From Archegozetes longisetosus (lineage: Eukaryota; Arthropoda; Arachnida; Sarcoptiformes; Trhypochthoniidae): DNA of 64,000 nt. The notes under the pieces are model-generated. The model did not search any database. It was given only the letters and a program-made list of their open reading frames with translations, and was not told the DNA's origin. Shown here one piece after another: positions 49,309 to 60,611 of this stretch (position 1 is its first letter; every line of letters begins with the position of its first letter). The position numbers and the translations under genes are program-made. The DNA lies in assembly GCA_018873245.2 (NCBI GenBank), contig JAEMBT020000007.1, forward strand, positions 1,178,001 to 1,242,000, in the 5' to 3' direction.

Positions 49309-50562
49309 ATGTTAAAAAATAGTAGAAAATCATCCTTTAAAATGAAAGATAATTTCATGGCTAAAAATATATTGTTTTCTAATTTATCTCTTGACCGAAT
49401 CGTTATTATTATTGTCACAGGTTCTGTTTTATCGATTGGCTGTATTTGGCAAATATGTTCAATATGTGGATTCTATTTTACTTATCCAACAAGTATTTTT
49501 ATCGATACCAAATTTGATGTTTTTGATGTACAATTGCCTGCTATTAGTATCTGCACTGAAATTGGAAATAGAAGTAGAGGAAAAACACTGACAGAATCAT
49601 TTGAATCGATCAAAATAGAAAAATTGATAAGAGAAGTATCCATAGGTTTTGAAGATCATATGGAAACCAATTTAACAAAACAAAGTTTTGATACAATTGT
49701 AGAATCAATAAGTTTGAGATATTATTGTTTTACACTTAATTCTCAATCTGAAGGTAATTATGATCAGAAGAAAACTAATTTTCTTTAATTTTTCTGTTTA
49801 AACATCTTTACAGCTAACAAATCAGTGCATTTAATAAACAATAAATTCTTTACAATTATTATGAATTTCTCTGAGATCAACAATAATTCCTGGCTTTACA
49901 TTCATGATTCGAATGAAATTCCATCAGGATATGAATATAATGCACTTGAATTGAAACAATCGAATTGGTATTCAATAACATATTCTTTAAAAACTTATTA
50001 TTTATTAGAGAGTCCTTATCCAACAAATTGTATGAATTATCACAAGGAAACAGAATACTTATCGAGAAAAGACTGTAAACGTAAATGTCGAATAGAAACA
50101 AGTCTAGAGAAATGTAAAGTGATTTTCGATGAGATTAATATTTTCAAGTGGGAAGATGATATCAAATTTGCAAACACTAGTGATGAAATGAATTGCTCGA
50201 AAAGTCTAGAACTGAATGAATATTGTTCTGAGAATTGTCCGCACATGGACTGTATTAAGTCTTATTATAAACAAATTATTCTTACGAGTGGTGTTTGTGA
50301 TGAAGAAGAAATAAGAATCGATTTGGTTATCCCTTTTGAACCTGAAACAACATTTTACCATAAACCAAGAATAGAATTCATTGAGCTTTTGTGCTATATT
50401 GCGGCGACTTTGGGTCTTTGGTTTGGATTTTCGATTATTTCTGCTTATTTCTGGATAAATAAATTTATTACTTGGATGAAATCGAACATTTCAGCAAGAA
50501 ATAGAAAGCTCATTACAACTCTTTTCAGAATGAGGTATAGCGTAAATTTCAAATGCTATTAA
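49309..50562 (+). CDS. DEG/ENaC-like channel subunit, two exons
   Basis: Exon 1 is 49309-49753 and exon 2 is 49814-50562; the 60-bp GT-AG intron is in phase 1, giving 397 residues. The first membrane helix (about residues 30-56, IVIIIVTGSVLSIGCIWQIC) is followed by LPAISIC (76-82), equivalent to the FPAVTxC motif. The extracellular part carries paired Cys (CMNYHKETEYLSRKDCKRKC, CSENCPHMDC) and the second helix is LLCYIAATLGLWFGFSII, with GFS in the place of the GxS selectivity filter. Members form trimeric, amiloride-class Na+ channels used in taste, osmosensing or mechanosensation. The family is expanded in spider mites. The ATG chosen gives the longest frame; another Met lies at residue 12. 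Sister genes are at 60612 and 63040. Confidence 0.85.
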
Positions 50563-52559
50563 GTTCTGGGATGTTAATGCAGTTGAACAATTTTCTGATC
50601 TCTATTAACGCCGTAAAGCCAGAATAGTCGTTTGACATTCAATAGCTTAGTTTATTGTCATCACAAATGTTTGAGAAAAGTATCGTTAGAATCAGTAGGA
50701 CCTATAGGCTAAGATCAGAAATTATTTACAGAAAAGTGATCATTGGCTATTTAAATAGATGAAATCCTTAAATTCGTTAATATCTTTAAATCTTAGGATA
50801 AACTTATTGTCTTATAGCACATCTTATAAAAAGTCACAAAACATGTATCTTAACATTTGACGCTGAAAAGTGGTCGAGCTTTGTCACTGGAAATAATATT
50901 TCAATCGCAAAGTTCAAAGAATGTTCACAAATCAGAGGATTATTTCCGTGAAGAAATAAACTACGGAAAGTGGCTGCTAGTGTTTAACAGGGATCTTAAC
51001 ATTAATTGGTTAATTGGATGATTCTGCGCGCATACCATCTTTATTTAATTAGGCTGGATCTAAAGTCTCGTATTAGTGCCACTCTTTATCGAATGGCTCC
51101 CGTAATCGCTAGTCTCGCATTCATGTTTTTCAATATTGAATGACAAATTAGCTCAAATTTATTTTACAGTTTTTTTAACTATTCTCTCTTGTTAAAACTA
51201 AAATATATTAAAGATATCTATTCAATTCATATCATACAAGATTTCGATTTTATTTCCCGGCTTAAAATAGTTTATAAAGTCGATTGAATTAAATGCGAAA
51301 CAAATAATAAATTATCCTTAAATTAATTAAACTTTTGATTCTTGCTTATTCCTCGAATATATAGTTATTGATTTTTTGTTTGAAAATGAAATGATTGGCT
51401 TACATTAGCTTAGATCAGTGGTTCTCAACCATCTTCAGACTGTATCGCTAGAACATACTTTAAATATTGCATACAACCAAAAACTTCTTATGGTTTACTT
51501 CACTTCAGTTTTAGAATTTAAAACTATATATAATGAGAATATATTTGAGAATGAATAAATTCGTGAGAAGTTTGTAACTGTTTCTATTTACAAAAAATCA
51601 TCGATTCTAAGGTTGACATTAGTCAAACGTAATCTAAAGTCGTTTCCGACATTTAGTCTATTTCTGCTCTTGTTATGACTGAAAATAAAGCAGAAAATGC
51701 GATTTCGCGTAAATATGTCGAAAGAAAGGTATAAGATAACAAACATTTAATTTTGAAAGTTCTTCGTATTCTTTGCCTAATTGGATCCAAAGGTCTTCAG
51801 TTGGAACATTTCTAATACTTAACTTAAAGGTTGAATGACAAGGAATCTAAATTAATTTGTCTTAATCTTCAATGCAAAGATTCTGCAATTCACTATAGAC
51901 ATTAAGCGGAGATTTAATTAAATCATTCTCAGACATATTCAGATTTGAGAGATAAATCTCGAAATATTTCAAAGATCTGATATGATTGACAAACATTTTT
52001 CTATGGTTACACAAACCATATCGCGTGCCATCGGTTGAGAAATGTTGGTTTAGGTAATGTCTGAATCCCTTCGCTGAGGCTGTCAAAAATATAAATATGG
52101 TTTCCGATCAAGATTACAGTTTAAAATTTCCAAAAAATATAACAAAAAAATCTAATATTTTAAGATGGTCAAAGAAATAATCCGCACAATCTTCAATTGT
52201 TTATAACTTTTTTTTACAAATGAATGAAAACAAAAGATATTTTAGATAGAATTAGAGTATAATAATGAATAGATAGTTTTAGTTGCTGATAGCAGCCTGA
52301 TGTCCATAGCTGAGTATTCGAGTTTTAGTATGCAACAACAGCATTTGCAAATAGCTTTCTGGCAATTTCTTCATTTTTCATTTAATTTTTCGTCAATTAT
52401 TCAATAAATACGGTTTTAAAAGATGGATGTGCAAAATATGAACCGCTACCGTAACCATTTGAACCATCATTGTGGAATAGCTTTCGTGGTCTTCAATAGT
52501 GTGTTATTAATTATAGATTAAGTGTATGCATTTTTAACTTATTTAAACACTTTCTTTGC
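50563..52559. other. Intergenic; one orphan exon-like frame
   Basis: On the minus strand 52078-51862 follows a TTTTTGACAG-type acceptor and stays open to TAA (IRSLKYFEIYLSNLNMSEND, LNVYSELQNLCIED), with a leucine-rich-repeat rhythm. No upstream exons were found, so it may be a fragment of an F-box/LRR-type gene. The rest shows nothing supportable. Confidence 0.3.
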
Positions 52560-52790
52560 TTTAGTTTTTGTATTTCAGTACTTTGAGCATTTTTTCTTTT
52601 GAACTTTTTTAATTCTATGTTTAACTAGATAACTTTGACACATCTATTGGGAACATTTAATTCTTTTCCTAATTTTGCATAATTTTGATTATACAATTTT
52701 TGATTATATTTTGTTCAACTTATTCTTTCACTTCTCTTCTGGATCTCTTAGGCTTTCCATCACTGCCAGGTTTTCTCTCGAGCTATTTGT
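52560..52790 (-). pseudogene. Possible Tc/mariner transposase N-terminal remnant
   Basis: Minus-strand fragments PGSDGKPKRSRREVKE, NYAKLGKELNVPNRCVKVI and KKFKRKNAQSTEIQK, in changing frames with stops between, are reminiscent of the bipartite helix-turn-helix of Tc/mariner transposases. There are no ends and no catalytic domain. Confidence 0.3.
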
Positions 52791-53038
52791 TATTATATGA
52801 CACGCGGTTCTTGTTTCCACATTCTATCTTTCAAAAAATTGATAGTATTTGGATTTACTTTATCTATATTTTGTTTATAGAAACTTACAACTAACATTCT
52901 ACTGTCGTTTATAGTAGTTTTGCCAGCCTTTTCTAGATCCAATCTTCAGATAGAACTAAACTGGCATAATTGAAATTTTGTTCACTTGAAAGATTGGTTA
53001 CAGAAAACATTTTTGTAAAATGGTATATTCCACTTCTC

Positions 53039-53743
53039 ATGAGTCTGTCAATAAGTAACGTTAATGCAAACAGAAGTAACCAGTTAATATTTTTAAATTC
53101 TGATGAATGAAATCAAAATTAGTTAAAAAAATGATTGAGCACGCATATTTTGGTTTGACTAAAAATTTCTCAACTTCTGAGTTACAGCACATTAAATTTT
53201 TAAAAATGTAATTTTTTAGTTGAGCAGAACTTTTCAAATAAGAGCCCAAATACCTTTATATCTGTATCAAATTAAAGCTTTTAAAAAGTTCTTTCTAAAA
53301 TCATTTGCTCAGATATTTATAGTCAAGTTTGTTTTATATATAGCGCAAATTTTGCTTTACCTTTTGATTCCTCTCATCGTTTTGATTTCAACACAACTTG
53401 TCTAAAGTCGTAAAAATAATGTCAGAATTGAATGAATTTTATTTTATTGACAAAACTTTTATCATTCGGATTTGAATATTTGAGTAAATGATTTTTTAGA
53501 AAGAGCTATTTAAAAGCTTTCATTTGACACAGATATCAAGGTATTTTGGCTCTTATTCGGAACGTTCTGCTCAAACATTTTTAAAAGTTCAATGTGCTAT
53601 GACTCCGGAGTTGAGAGATTTCCAATCAAACCAAAATACACGTGCTCAATCTTTTTTAGGTAATTCTGATTTCATTCATCAGAATTTAAAAATATTAACT
53701 GGTTGCTTCTGTTTGAATTAACGTTATTTATTGACAGACCCAT
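53039..53743. mobile_element. Fold-back element with about 280-bp arms
   Basis: ATGAGTCTGTCAATAAGTAA at 53039 and its near-complement ending 53743 start two long arms that remain complementary through AAATTCTGATGAATGAAATC, CCAAAATA and the AAATGATTTT region near 53310/53480. The centre is about 150 bp. The arms have diverged by substitutions and small indels. No transposase frame; frames read here are parts of the arms. Confidence 0.7.
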
Positions 53744-54074
53744 AAGATGTGTAATTCACTACTTATAAAAGTGTTTTCCGCAACCCACAGTCTCCAAAAT
53801 AATTTTGCTCAAATTGAATTACATTTAGGGGTATAGAAGGCTCAAGACCCAGTTCCTCAGTTTTGTCAATGACTGTATACAGCTTCTACAGCACGGGATT
53901 AGATTGAGTTACTCATTTGTAGCAAGAAATATGATATCTCCAAAATTTTCAAAGATCATCTTTATGTTTTACAATAAATTTAATTTGATTGATGCGTCAC
54001 TCCTGTAAAATATACATTATGATGTCCTAATGTATCTGTTTGCAGAATCCTGAAACGTCGGTCGTAGCGATAAC

Positions 54075-54583
54075 ATATGATGCGTTGGATGCAGTAACGA
54101 CTTATAGCTTAACGCATAGGAATGAGAAAAACGTGTTTAAAGTAACACAACTTTCAGATACATTTAAATCATTAGTTTTGAACAAAAAGTCATTTAGTAT
54201 AAGATTATTATTTTTAAAAATATTCGATAACACATTTAAAAAATTTCTAAAATCAAAATAAATAAAATTTTAATAATGAAAACTAAAGTATTCTCTGAAA
54301 GTTTGTAAACAGTTGACTCCATTTATGTTAGTATTGCACAACTATAGAAAAGTGCAGTTAACACACTCTTGTGACGCATAAGTGCAAAACGACTCTTAGA
54401 TGTAATGGTTTTCTATGGGAATCAAAGACAATTTCTTTACCAATTTAATGATATTTTCCTCACTGAAACACATTATGAAAATTTATCTGAATGTAAAATA
54501 GGATCTAAACATTGGTTTAGCGTAATAATCTGACAACCCTTATATCTCGAGACAAGTCGTTACTGAATTCAATGCATCGTATT
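54075..54583. mobile_element. MITE family member A (copy 2)
   Basis: Same family as 44389-45020 but inverted: left end ATATGATGCGTTGGATGCAG, right end ACTGAATTCAATGCATCGTA. It is shorter, with an internal deletion compared with copy 1. No coding frame. Confidence 0.65.
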
Positions 54584-55376
54584 AGTGCTATTAAACTTAT
54601 CAAGACTTGTATGTTCAAGATAGAGTAATACGGTTGACATGATGGCTTTGGTGACCAATGGGCTCTCGTTATCAAATTATATACTAGTATTGTTGATAAA
54701 TTTCCGGAATGAGGATCCCCCTAAAGTTTCTCGGCTATTATGAAACCACTCTATTAAAATAGAACTTAACAGGGTATTATTAAGAATTTTCTCGAACTTT
54801 CATTGACAATAAGTACTGGAGATAAAATTTCAAAATTTCAGTTCTTCAGTTTTACCGAAAGTTTGCAGATTTGAATGAGAAAAGTTTCGTTCATTTTCGC
54901 ATAATTGAAAATCAGAGTCAGCGATACAAGAATTTGTTGTAAAAAAGAGAATTTTTTATGTGTAAATAATCTTAATGACGCCACAAATACAAGATGAGGT
55001 ACTGCTTCGGAATCTAGACCATAGCCGATTTCAATTTAAATGTTACGAATGGATAGCGGAGAGGGTACTGATCAAATATATGTAGGTCTTATCGTGAGGA
55101 AATTTTTAGGTCCCGAGATATTGCCTATTGAAGTTCGTTATAAACATCTGGCCCCAAGACCCTTGGAAAAAATTCGGAAGTTAGACCACGCCCAATTTTG
55201 ATTTAAGCATATCCTCCTGACTAATTCAAGTGTCCTGAACACGAATATGCTGGTCCCATGCCGAGGAAATGCTTGGTTCTCGAGATATAGCTCCTCAAAG
55301 TTTATATTGTAAATGAATAGGAAAACCTCAAGTAATATATTTAAATGTGGGTTTTAAGCTTTGGTTTTGAATTAAA

Positions 55377-55448
55377 CCTTTGTGGCGCAATGGCTTAGAA
55401 TGCTAATCCATGCCTAATTGGTAGAGGTTGAAATCCAAGCTTGAAAAA
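55377..55448 (+). repeat. tRNA-derived SINE head (candidate)
   Basis: TGGCGCAATGG (55383-55393) matches a pol III A box and GGTTGAAATCC (55426-55436) matches a B box except for the usual C in GGTTCGA. The spacing of about 33 bp is right for a tRNA, but there is no convincing acceptor stem, so a SINE head is more likely than a functional tRNA. The material to about 55620 may be its body. Confidence 0.4.
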
Positions 55449-55598
55449 AATTTTTCTAAAATTTTTTCTAGATCACAGAGCATAGAGCATAGAGCTAACC
55501 GCGCGCTCATTAGGCTCCGTAGAGAAGCGACCTAACCTAAGGGGACCTCAACACCAAACCAAAACCTAAAATCCAGAGATTTAAATCTAATAACATAT

Positions 55599-55619
55599 AA
55601 CCTAACCTAACCTAACCTA
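55599..55619. repeat. Short (TTAGG)n-like tract
   Basis: AACCTAACCTAACCTAACCT is about four units of CCTAA, the complement of the arthropod telomere unit; another pair of units sits at 55531-55540. It is far too short and internal to be a telomere. Confidence 0.6.
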
Positions 55620-55949
55620 TACTAACTATACTTACCCCTTAAGATATAGTCTATCCAAGTTTTAATAAGTAATTATATGAGTTTTAAAAGTGATCTGACA
55701 AGATTAAATGTGGCATCCATGTTCTCAGCCCATCAACCTGAGTCAAACAATACTATGCTTGCATAGTTAGAGTCAATATAAGGGTCTTGGGGCCAGATGT
55801 TTATAACGAACTTCAATAGGCCATATCTCGGGACCTAAAAATTTCCTCACGATAAGACCTACATATATTTGATCAGTACCCTCTCCGCTATCCATTCGTA
55901 ACATTTAAATTGAAATCGGCTATGGTCTAGATTCCGAAGCAGTACCCAA

Positions 55950-56668
55950 TTTTGACCATATTCTTGGACATTTTTGAATTACTGTTGAAAAGGCACACTC
56001 GATTCGAATACTTATAATTGGTAAAAATTGAAGAAATTTCATATATTAGGTCCTCTATTAGGACCTATTCTAATAAAGTGGTTCCAGAGCAGCAGAAATT
56101 ATTTAAGAACATCCTCATTCTGGGGACTTATCAACTATACCAATTCTAATAAGTTATACTCCGAGTTCACACGATCATCAAATTCAAATTTTCTGATATG
56201 ACTAGAATTGTTTCATTTCAATTTAAATTTCCTTATATTTATCACAAAATAATGAACTTATAAACAAAAGATAGTGCTCCTAGTTATTAGATTGAAATTG
56301 ATCGAGCTTATCTTTAACTTGTAATATGTTAACATTTTTGTTAACGTTTTGGTCGTTACAGTTTAGTCCATGACAGGTTTTTGGTGATTCCTAAATAATT
56401 CATTTAACTTGTTTTTTAATAGCTTTCGAATAAATCCTTTTGAAGTGCACAGATTTATAAAACTGATAGATATAGAAATTTCATTGTTCTATTTTGACAG
56501 AATTTTCTATAATAAAGAACCAATAAGATCTGATTCGTTGAGACTTAACCCTACATTTTGCCATATATACATCTGCTTGGTACCAAAAAATTATTCGATT
56601 TTGACTACCTCTTGGGTCACCAAACACTTTAACTCTTTATCAAAATTATTCACTGATTTTGTCCATTT
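55950..56668. other. Intergenic, no gene seen
   Basis: No supportable gene. A frame at 56409-56690 crosses into the neighbouring transposon end and has no recognised domain. Confidence 0.45.
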
Positions 56669-59219
56669 CAATGCGTTAGTCTCTGAGTAGCCTCTCTTCA
56701 AAGCTTAGAAAACTTAAAGGACTTATAGAAAAGTTTAAAAAAAAGTTGAAACCTTTAGGTCTAAAATTTAGTCATTATAACCAAATTTTTCTAATGCTGC
56801 TTATCTTTAACCTTTTAACAATAATAACTCGTTTTCATAAAATAAATATTTATTTTCGTAAAATGAAGTAAAAAATTTTATTTTCAAAACAAATCAAATT
56901 ATTTTATGTGCAAAAATGAAAATAAAACTTAAAGGGAAGAAATCTGAAAATATTAAAAAGGATGTTTTGAAAGGGAACCAACATTTTGCACATCGTTCAG
57001 GGAAAATAATTCAACCGAGAAGACAAACTCTTGTTTTTGATTGTTTTTGTGAAATAAAATGCTATAATTTGTTGAGTGAAAGTCAAAAAATTGAAGTATT
57101 TAAAAGATATAATGATTTACAAAGTCATGCAGAGCAATATCTTTACTTGAAATCACTCGTTATTCCGGTCGATAATGGCAATAAAATTAAGAAATTTGAA
57201 TACTTTATAGAAGCGAAATCAGAAGAAAATCCGGTAAAGATTCTAACAAATTTTTAGTTTTATTCCTATATAAGAAGTCATTTTAAATATTAAACTTCTG
57301 AAGTTTAAACTTCTAATTAAAACTAAAACTTTGTGGCTATACTTTTGATAGTTTATGCTTTAATTTTCTCTTATTTTTTGGTGTATACGAATTTTTTGAA
57401 CTTATTTCAAAACTTTAGGAAAGTATTATTCGTGTGAAAGTTTGTCAAAAAGCTTTTTTACACATATTTGGTCTAGAGAGAAGCGCTTTAAGACATAAAA
57501 TATTGAAAAATAGATCTGTTGATATGGATTTGAGGGGAAAACACGATTCGAGACCACACAAAACTTTCTTTCTTGTTAATGAAGAAATCGACGATTTTAT
57601 TCAATCATTACCGAGTGAACCGACTCATTATGGAAATAACAAAAGTCGCAAATATTTATCGTCTGAATTTAAGAGCATAGCAAATGTTCACAAACTATTT
57701 ATTGACTTTTTTCCTGAACATAAACATGACGTTAAATATCATTATTTTCTCAAAAGGTTTAAAATTTCTGGTTTGACTATTGGTAAGCCCAAAGTTGATA
57801 TTTGCGAAACATGCGATAAATTTCATACAGAAATTCTGAATTTGCAAAATACTCGAGAGTTTGAACTGATTAAAGAAGTCGAAAAAAAGTTAGAATTACA
57901 TCAAAAAGAAGCGAATTATTTCTATGATTTGAAAGCTAAACTGAAAACTAAGTTGTTGAATGATGAAAAACGGGCAATTATTTGCTATGATTTTCAGAAG
58001 AATCTTCAAATACCTGTTACTAATGTTTGCGTGGAATATTATTTAAGAAAGTTTTATTGCTACAATTTCGGTGTACACGATTTGAAATAAACAAAGTTTG
58101 TCATGTTTTTGAAATCCTGAAAATTACGAATAAAGGGTCATTATGAAGATTTTCATTCATTTAATATTATGGAAATCATTTTATAAAATTTAAGGTTTTC
58201 AGTTTTTCTGAAAGCTTCAGTTAAATGAAAAATTTGTTCTTTTTGAATATTTAAATTGAGTAAAATAAATGAACTATCCTATACCAGGTCAATTTATGGA
58301 AATAATTTTATACGCATCAAAAATAAGAAGAACTATCGAATTTATTATCCGACACAATATGTTAGAATTATTAAAAATGACTAATTTGAAAACCCTATTA
58401 GTCATTTCTGTTAACTACTCTCTATATGAAAATTCACAAATTGATTGTATAATTGTTAAGGTTTATGATTTCAAGAAAAAGTTTTCAGAAAGAACTAGAA
58501 ATAATTTAGAATATTGTTCAGAAGTGAGAAAAATTCAATTCGCCAATATTGATACGAATATTCTACCTTTTATGCGCTGAATGTGATTCAATTAGATTTA
58601 TTCAAATCTGATTTTGATATTCATAAACTTAAATAAATTTGAATGATTATGTTTAGCTTATTAGAATATTGTTGAAAAACTTTTAGATATTCAAAAGCTA
58701 TTAAAAACATACCAAAAACTGAATCTAAATTTTATGAAACTCTATATTCTTTAGATAGAGCACCTGTTTCTAAACGCAACAATTTTTACACCTAGTTTTT
58801 GAAAAATCTAATTTAAATTTCAGCCAAATTAAACACAAAAAAAATCATATCACAAAAGTAGTCTCAAACAAATCGTCAAATTAATCATATTGAAAATTGT
58901 ATAAAAATATTTTTATAAAGTAAATTATAAAATCTTTGTGTATTAAGAACTTTTCATTTTGTTTGCTATAAAAATAAAGCTTATTCGAAATATAATAAAT
59001 TTTTTTCGTAAGAGTTTTAACAAGTCAATGAATCTGATTTCTTAAAAGTATGATATACGAATTTAATTAGTTTAATGCGAATTTAATAATAAGAATTACT
59101 AAATCAATCAAAGACTAACAACTGTTCATTATACATTATTAATATAAGGAAATTTTGTATTTTAAGCCCTTTATGGATTTTAGTAGAGTAACAGAGGCTA
59201 CTCTTCGACTAACGCATTG
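56669..59219 (+). mobile_element. DNA transposon, superfamily unassigned, with decayed transposase gene
   Basis: CAATGCGTTAGTCTCTGAGT (56669 on, continuing AGCCTCT) and AGAGGCTACTCTTCGACTAA plus CGCATTG (59193-59219) are imperfect inverted repeats bracketing the gene at 56916-58580. The size of about 2.55 kb is reasonable for a single-gene cut-and-paste element. The outer boundaries and target duplication are not certain. Confidence 0.6.
56916..58580 (+). pseudogene. Decayed transposase of a widespread but unassigned metazoan family
   Basis: Exon 1 is 56916-57231 (donor CCG|GTAAAG) and exon 2 starts 57419 (acceptor AACTTTAG), in phase 0. Exon 1 has the Cys motif VFDCFCEIKCYNLLSESQK and a Lys-rich N-terminus. 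Exon 2 has VKVCQKAFLHIFGL, LRGKHDSRPHK, KPKVDICETCDKFHTEI, a coiled stretch (LIKEVEKKLELHQKEANY), ICYDFQKNLQIP and YLRKFYCYNFGVHDL. The CxxC in the middle and the [YF]D[FL]Q...YN..VHD pattern are those of transposase-like proteins found in aphids, mites and hydrozoans; Sola-like affinity is possible but I am not sure. The frame is lost after 58090, and a later open piece (QIDCIIVKVYDFKKKFSER) looks like the C-terminal domain. Dead copy. Confidence 0.55.
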
Positions 59220-59560
59220 ATTTATTGACCAAATATCAAGATTAAATTGGAGGGGAGCAGGGATCAAATGATTTTTTGAAGTAATTAAATTGTCCATAGA
59301 GTCCGTTATAAAAAATTTTGAGAATTTACACATTTGATGAAAAAATAGTCATTTAATAGAAAATCTAAGTGAATAGAAGATAACAGAAATCAATTTCAAA
59401 ATATTCAGAACGCTTAGAAAAATACTTCGTTACAACTTCAAACAGTTCTTCAGTTAGAGCCTCTGAATTTTATGAAATTAATTATTTTCGCATCGATCGA
59501 TTGTTCATTATAAAATATAAATGAGAGATTTGACAGTAGAGTGACAGGTATTCTTTAGAG

Positions 59561-59565
<5 letters not shown>

Positions 59566-59641
<76 letters not shown>
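59566..59641. repeat. (GA)n microsatellite
   Basis: About 38 uninterrupted GA units following GGGGAAA. It produces a Ser-Leu repeat frame on the minus strand that is not a gene. Confidence 0.97.
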
Positions 59642-59643
<2 letters not shown>

Positions 59644-59979
59644 GTAATAAATTTTGATACAGTTTAAATTCATCTGCGATAAGAAAGTTTTATGGCCCAG
59701 TCCAAAAATCCTCGTTACGATAGTGTAGAAGTCATTGAAAGTTTTCTGAGCTTTCTAGATATCCGTGTAAGATTTTTGATGAATGAGTTTTTTACTTTGA
59801 AAAATAGTTGTGTTTCAATTCAATTAGTTAAAAATTTATGAAATAGTTTTCCTTGGAATTCCTGAAGATTTAATCATTTATTTTCATAGAAAAGAGAACA
59901 GTTATTTTAAACTCGTAAGCTGAAAACAAATAATATTTTTTACACTTTTCTTGATTGATGACCAATATGACGATTTGAC

Positions 59980-60360
59980 AGTGGCTTGGTTGATCAAGTC
60001 TTCTTTCAAGAGATTATCGATGCTAAACTTGAATAGATCACCGAAAAATCCAAGCTTACAGTCGAACTAGACCGTTGGCTGAACATATCAAAATGCCAAC
60101 TGGAGGAGGACATTGAATTGTGTGCCATAGTCTTTACGTAGCTGATGTTTGTGTCAGGTGCATCACTATTTTTTCGAATATCTCTCTTTTGAGAATTGAC
60201 AAAAAGAATGCATCAAATATTAGGCAAGTATCAGGGCTTGATAATCAAGGTCAATCATCATTTAGATCTTATATAAATGATTTGTTGAGAAGTCACTGAA
60301 GAAATCATCAGTTTCTCTAGCTCCGGAGATTTGTCAACTATACAAACAAATCTTTGATAG
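59980..60360. repeat. Decayed segment shared with 15880-16470
   Basis: TATCTCTCTTTTGAGAATTG, TCAATCATCATTTAGATCTT and TTTGTTGAGAAGTCACTGAA parallel 15880-16470. A stretch on the plus strand (IIDAKLE, then KLTVELDRWLNISKCQLEED) is briefly open. No family is recognised. The remaining sequence between 59642 and 60611 shows no gene. Confidence 0.35.
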
Positions 60361-60611
60361 ATTTGAATACGAAGAAAGAAAAAAATAATTGCTTATAAAG
60401 ATGTATTTACAAGTTAGAAGACTTATTAAAACACTTTTATCGATTTCTTTTGTACGAAATAAATCAATAATTTATATGAATGAGACTCTCATTGAAAATA
60501 TGTTGTCATTATTCGTTGAGAAACACGAATAAAATTGTGAAAGGTTTCTTTAAACAAAATTTCTTACAAAGAATTTCAAGCATATTATCATAAGTAAAGT
60601 TTACCTGAAGA

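Larger units (their letters stand above)
54998..55946. mobile_element. Fold-back element with near-identical 166-bp arms
   Basis: GGTACTGCTTCGGAATCTAG (54998 on) and its complement (to 55946) continue to GGCCCCAAGACCCTT at about 55163 and AAGGGTCTTGGGGCC at 55781, with about one or two mismatches over 166 bp. A degenerate direct copy of the arm follows at about 55240-55310 (GAGGAAATGCTTGGTTCTCG). The interior holds a tRNA-like/SINE-like stretch and a TTAGG tract. The high arm identity argues for a young or recently converted element. Confidence 0.75.

Noticed and set aside
53220-53721. Two frames of 61 and 65 residues
   Set aside because: They are the two arms of the fold-back element and share reverse-complementary sequence.
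55377-55448. Functional tRNA gene
   Set aside because: The B box is imperfect and no seven-base acceptor stem or sensible anticodon arm can be drawn; a SINE head fits better.
55531-55619. Telomere (TTAGG)n array
   Set aside because: Only about four to six units in two short patches, inside a fold-back element and flanked by ordinary sequence.
59482-59673. A Ser-Leu repeat protein on the minus strand
   Set aside because: It is the translation of the (GA)n microsatellite.
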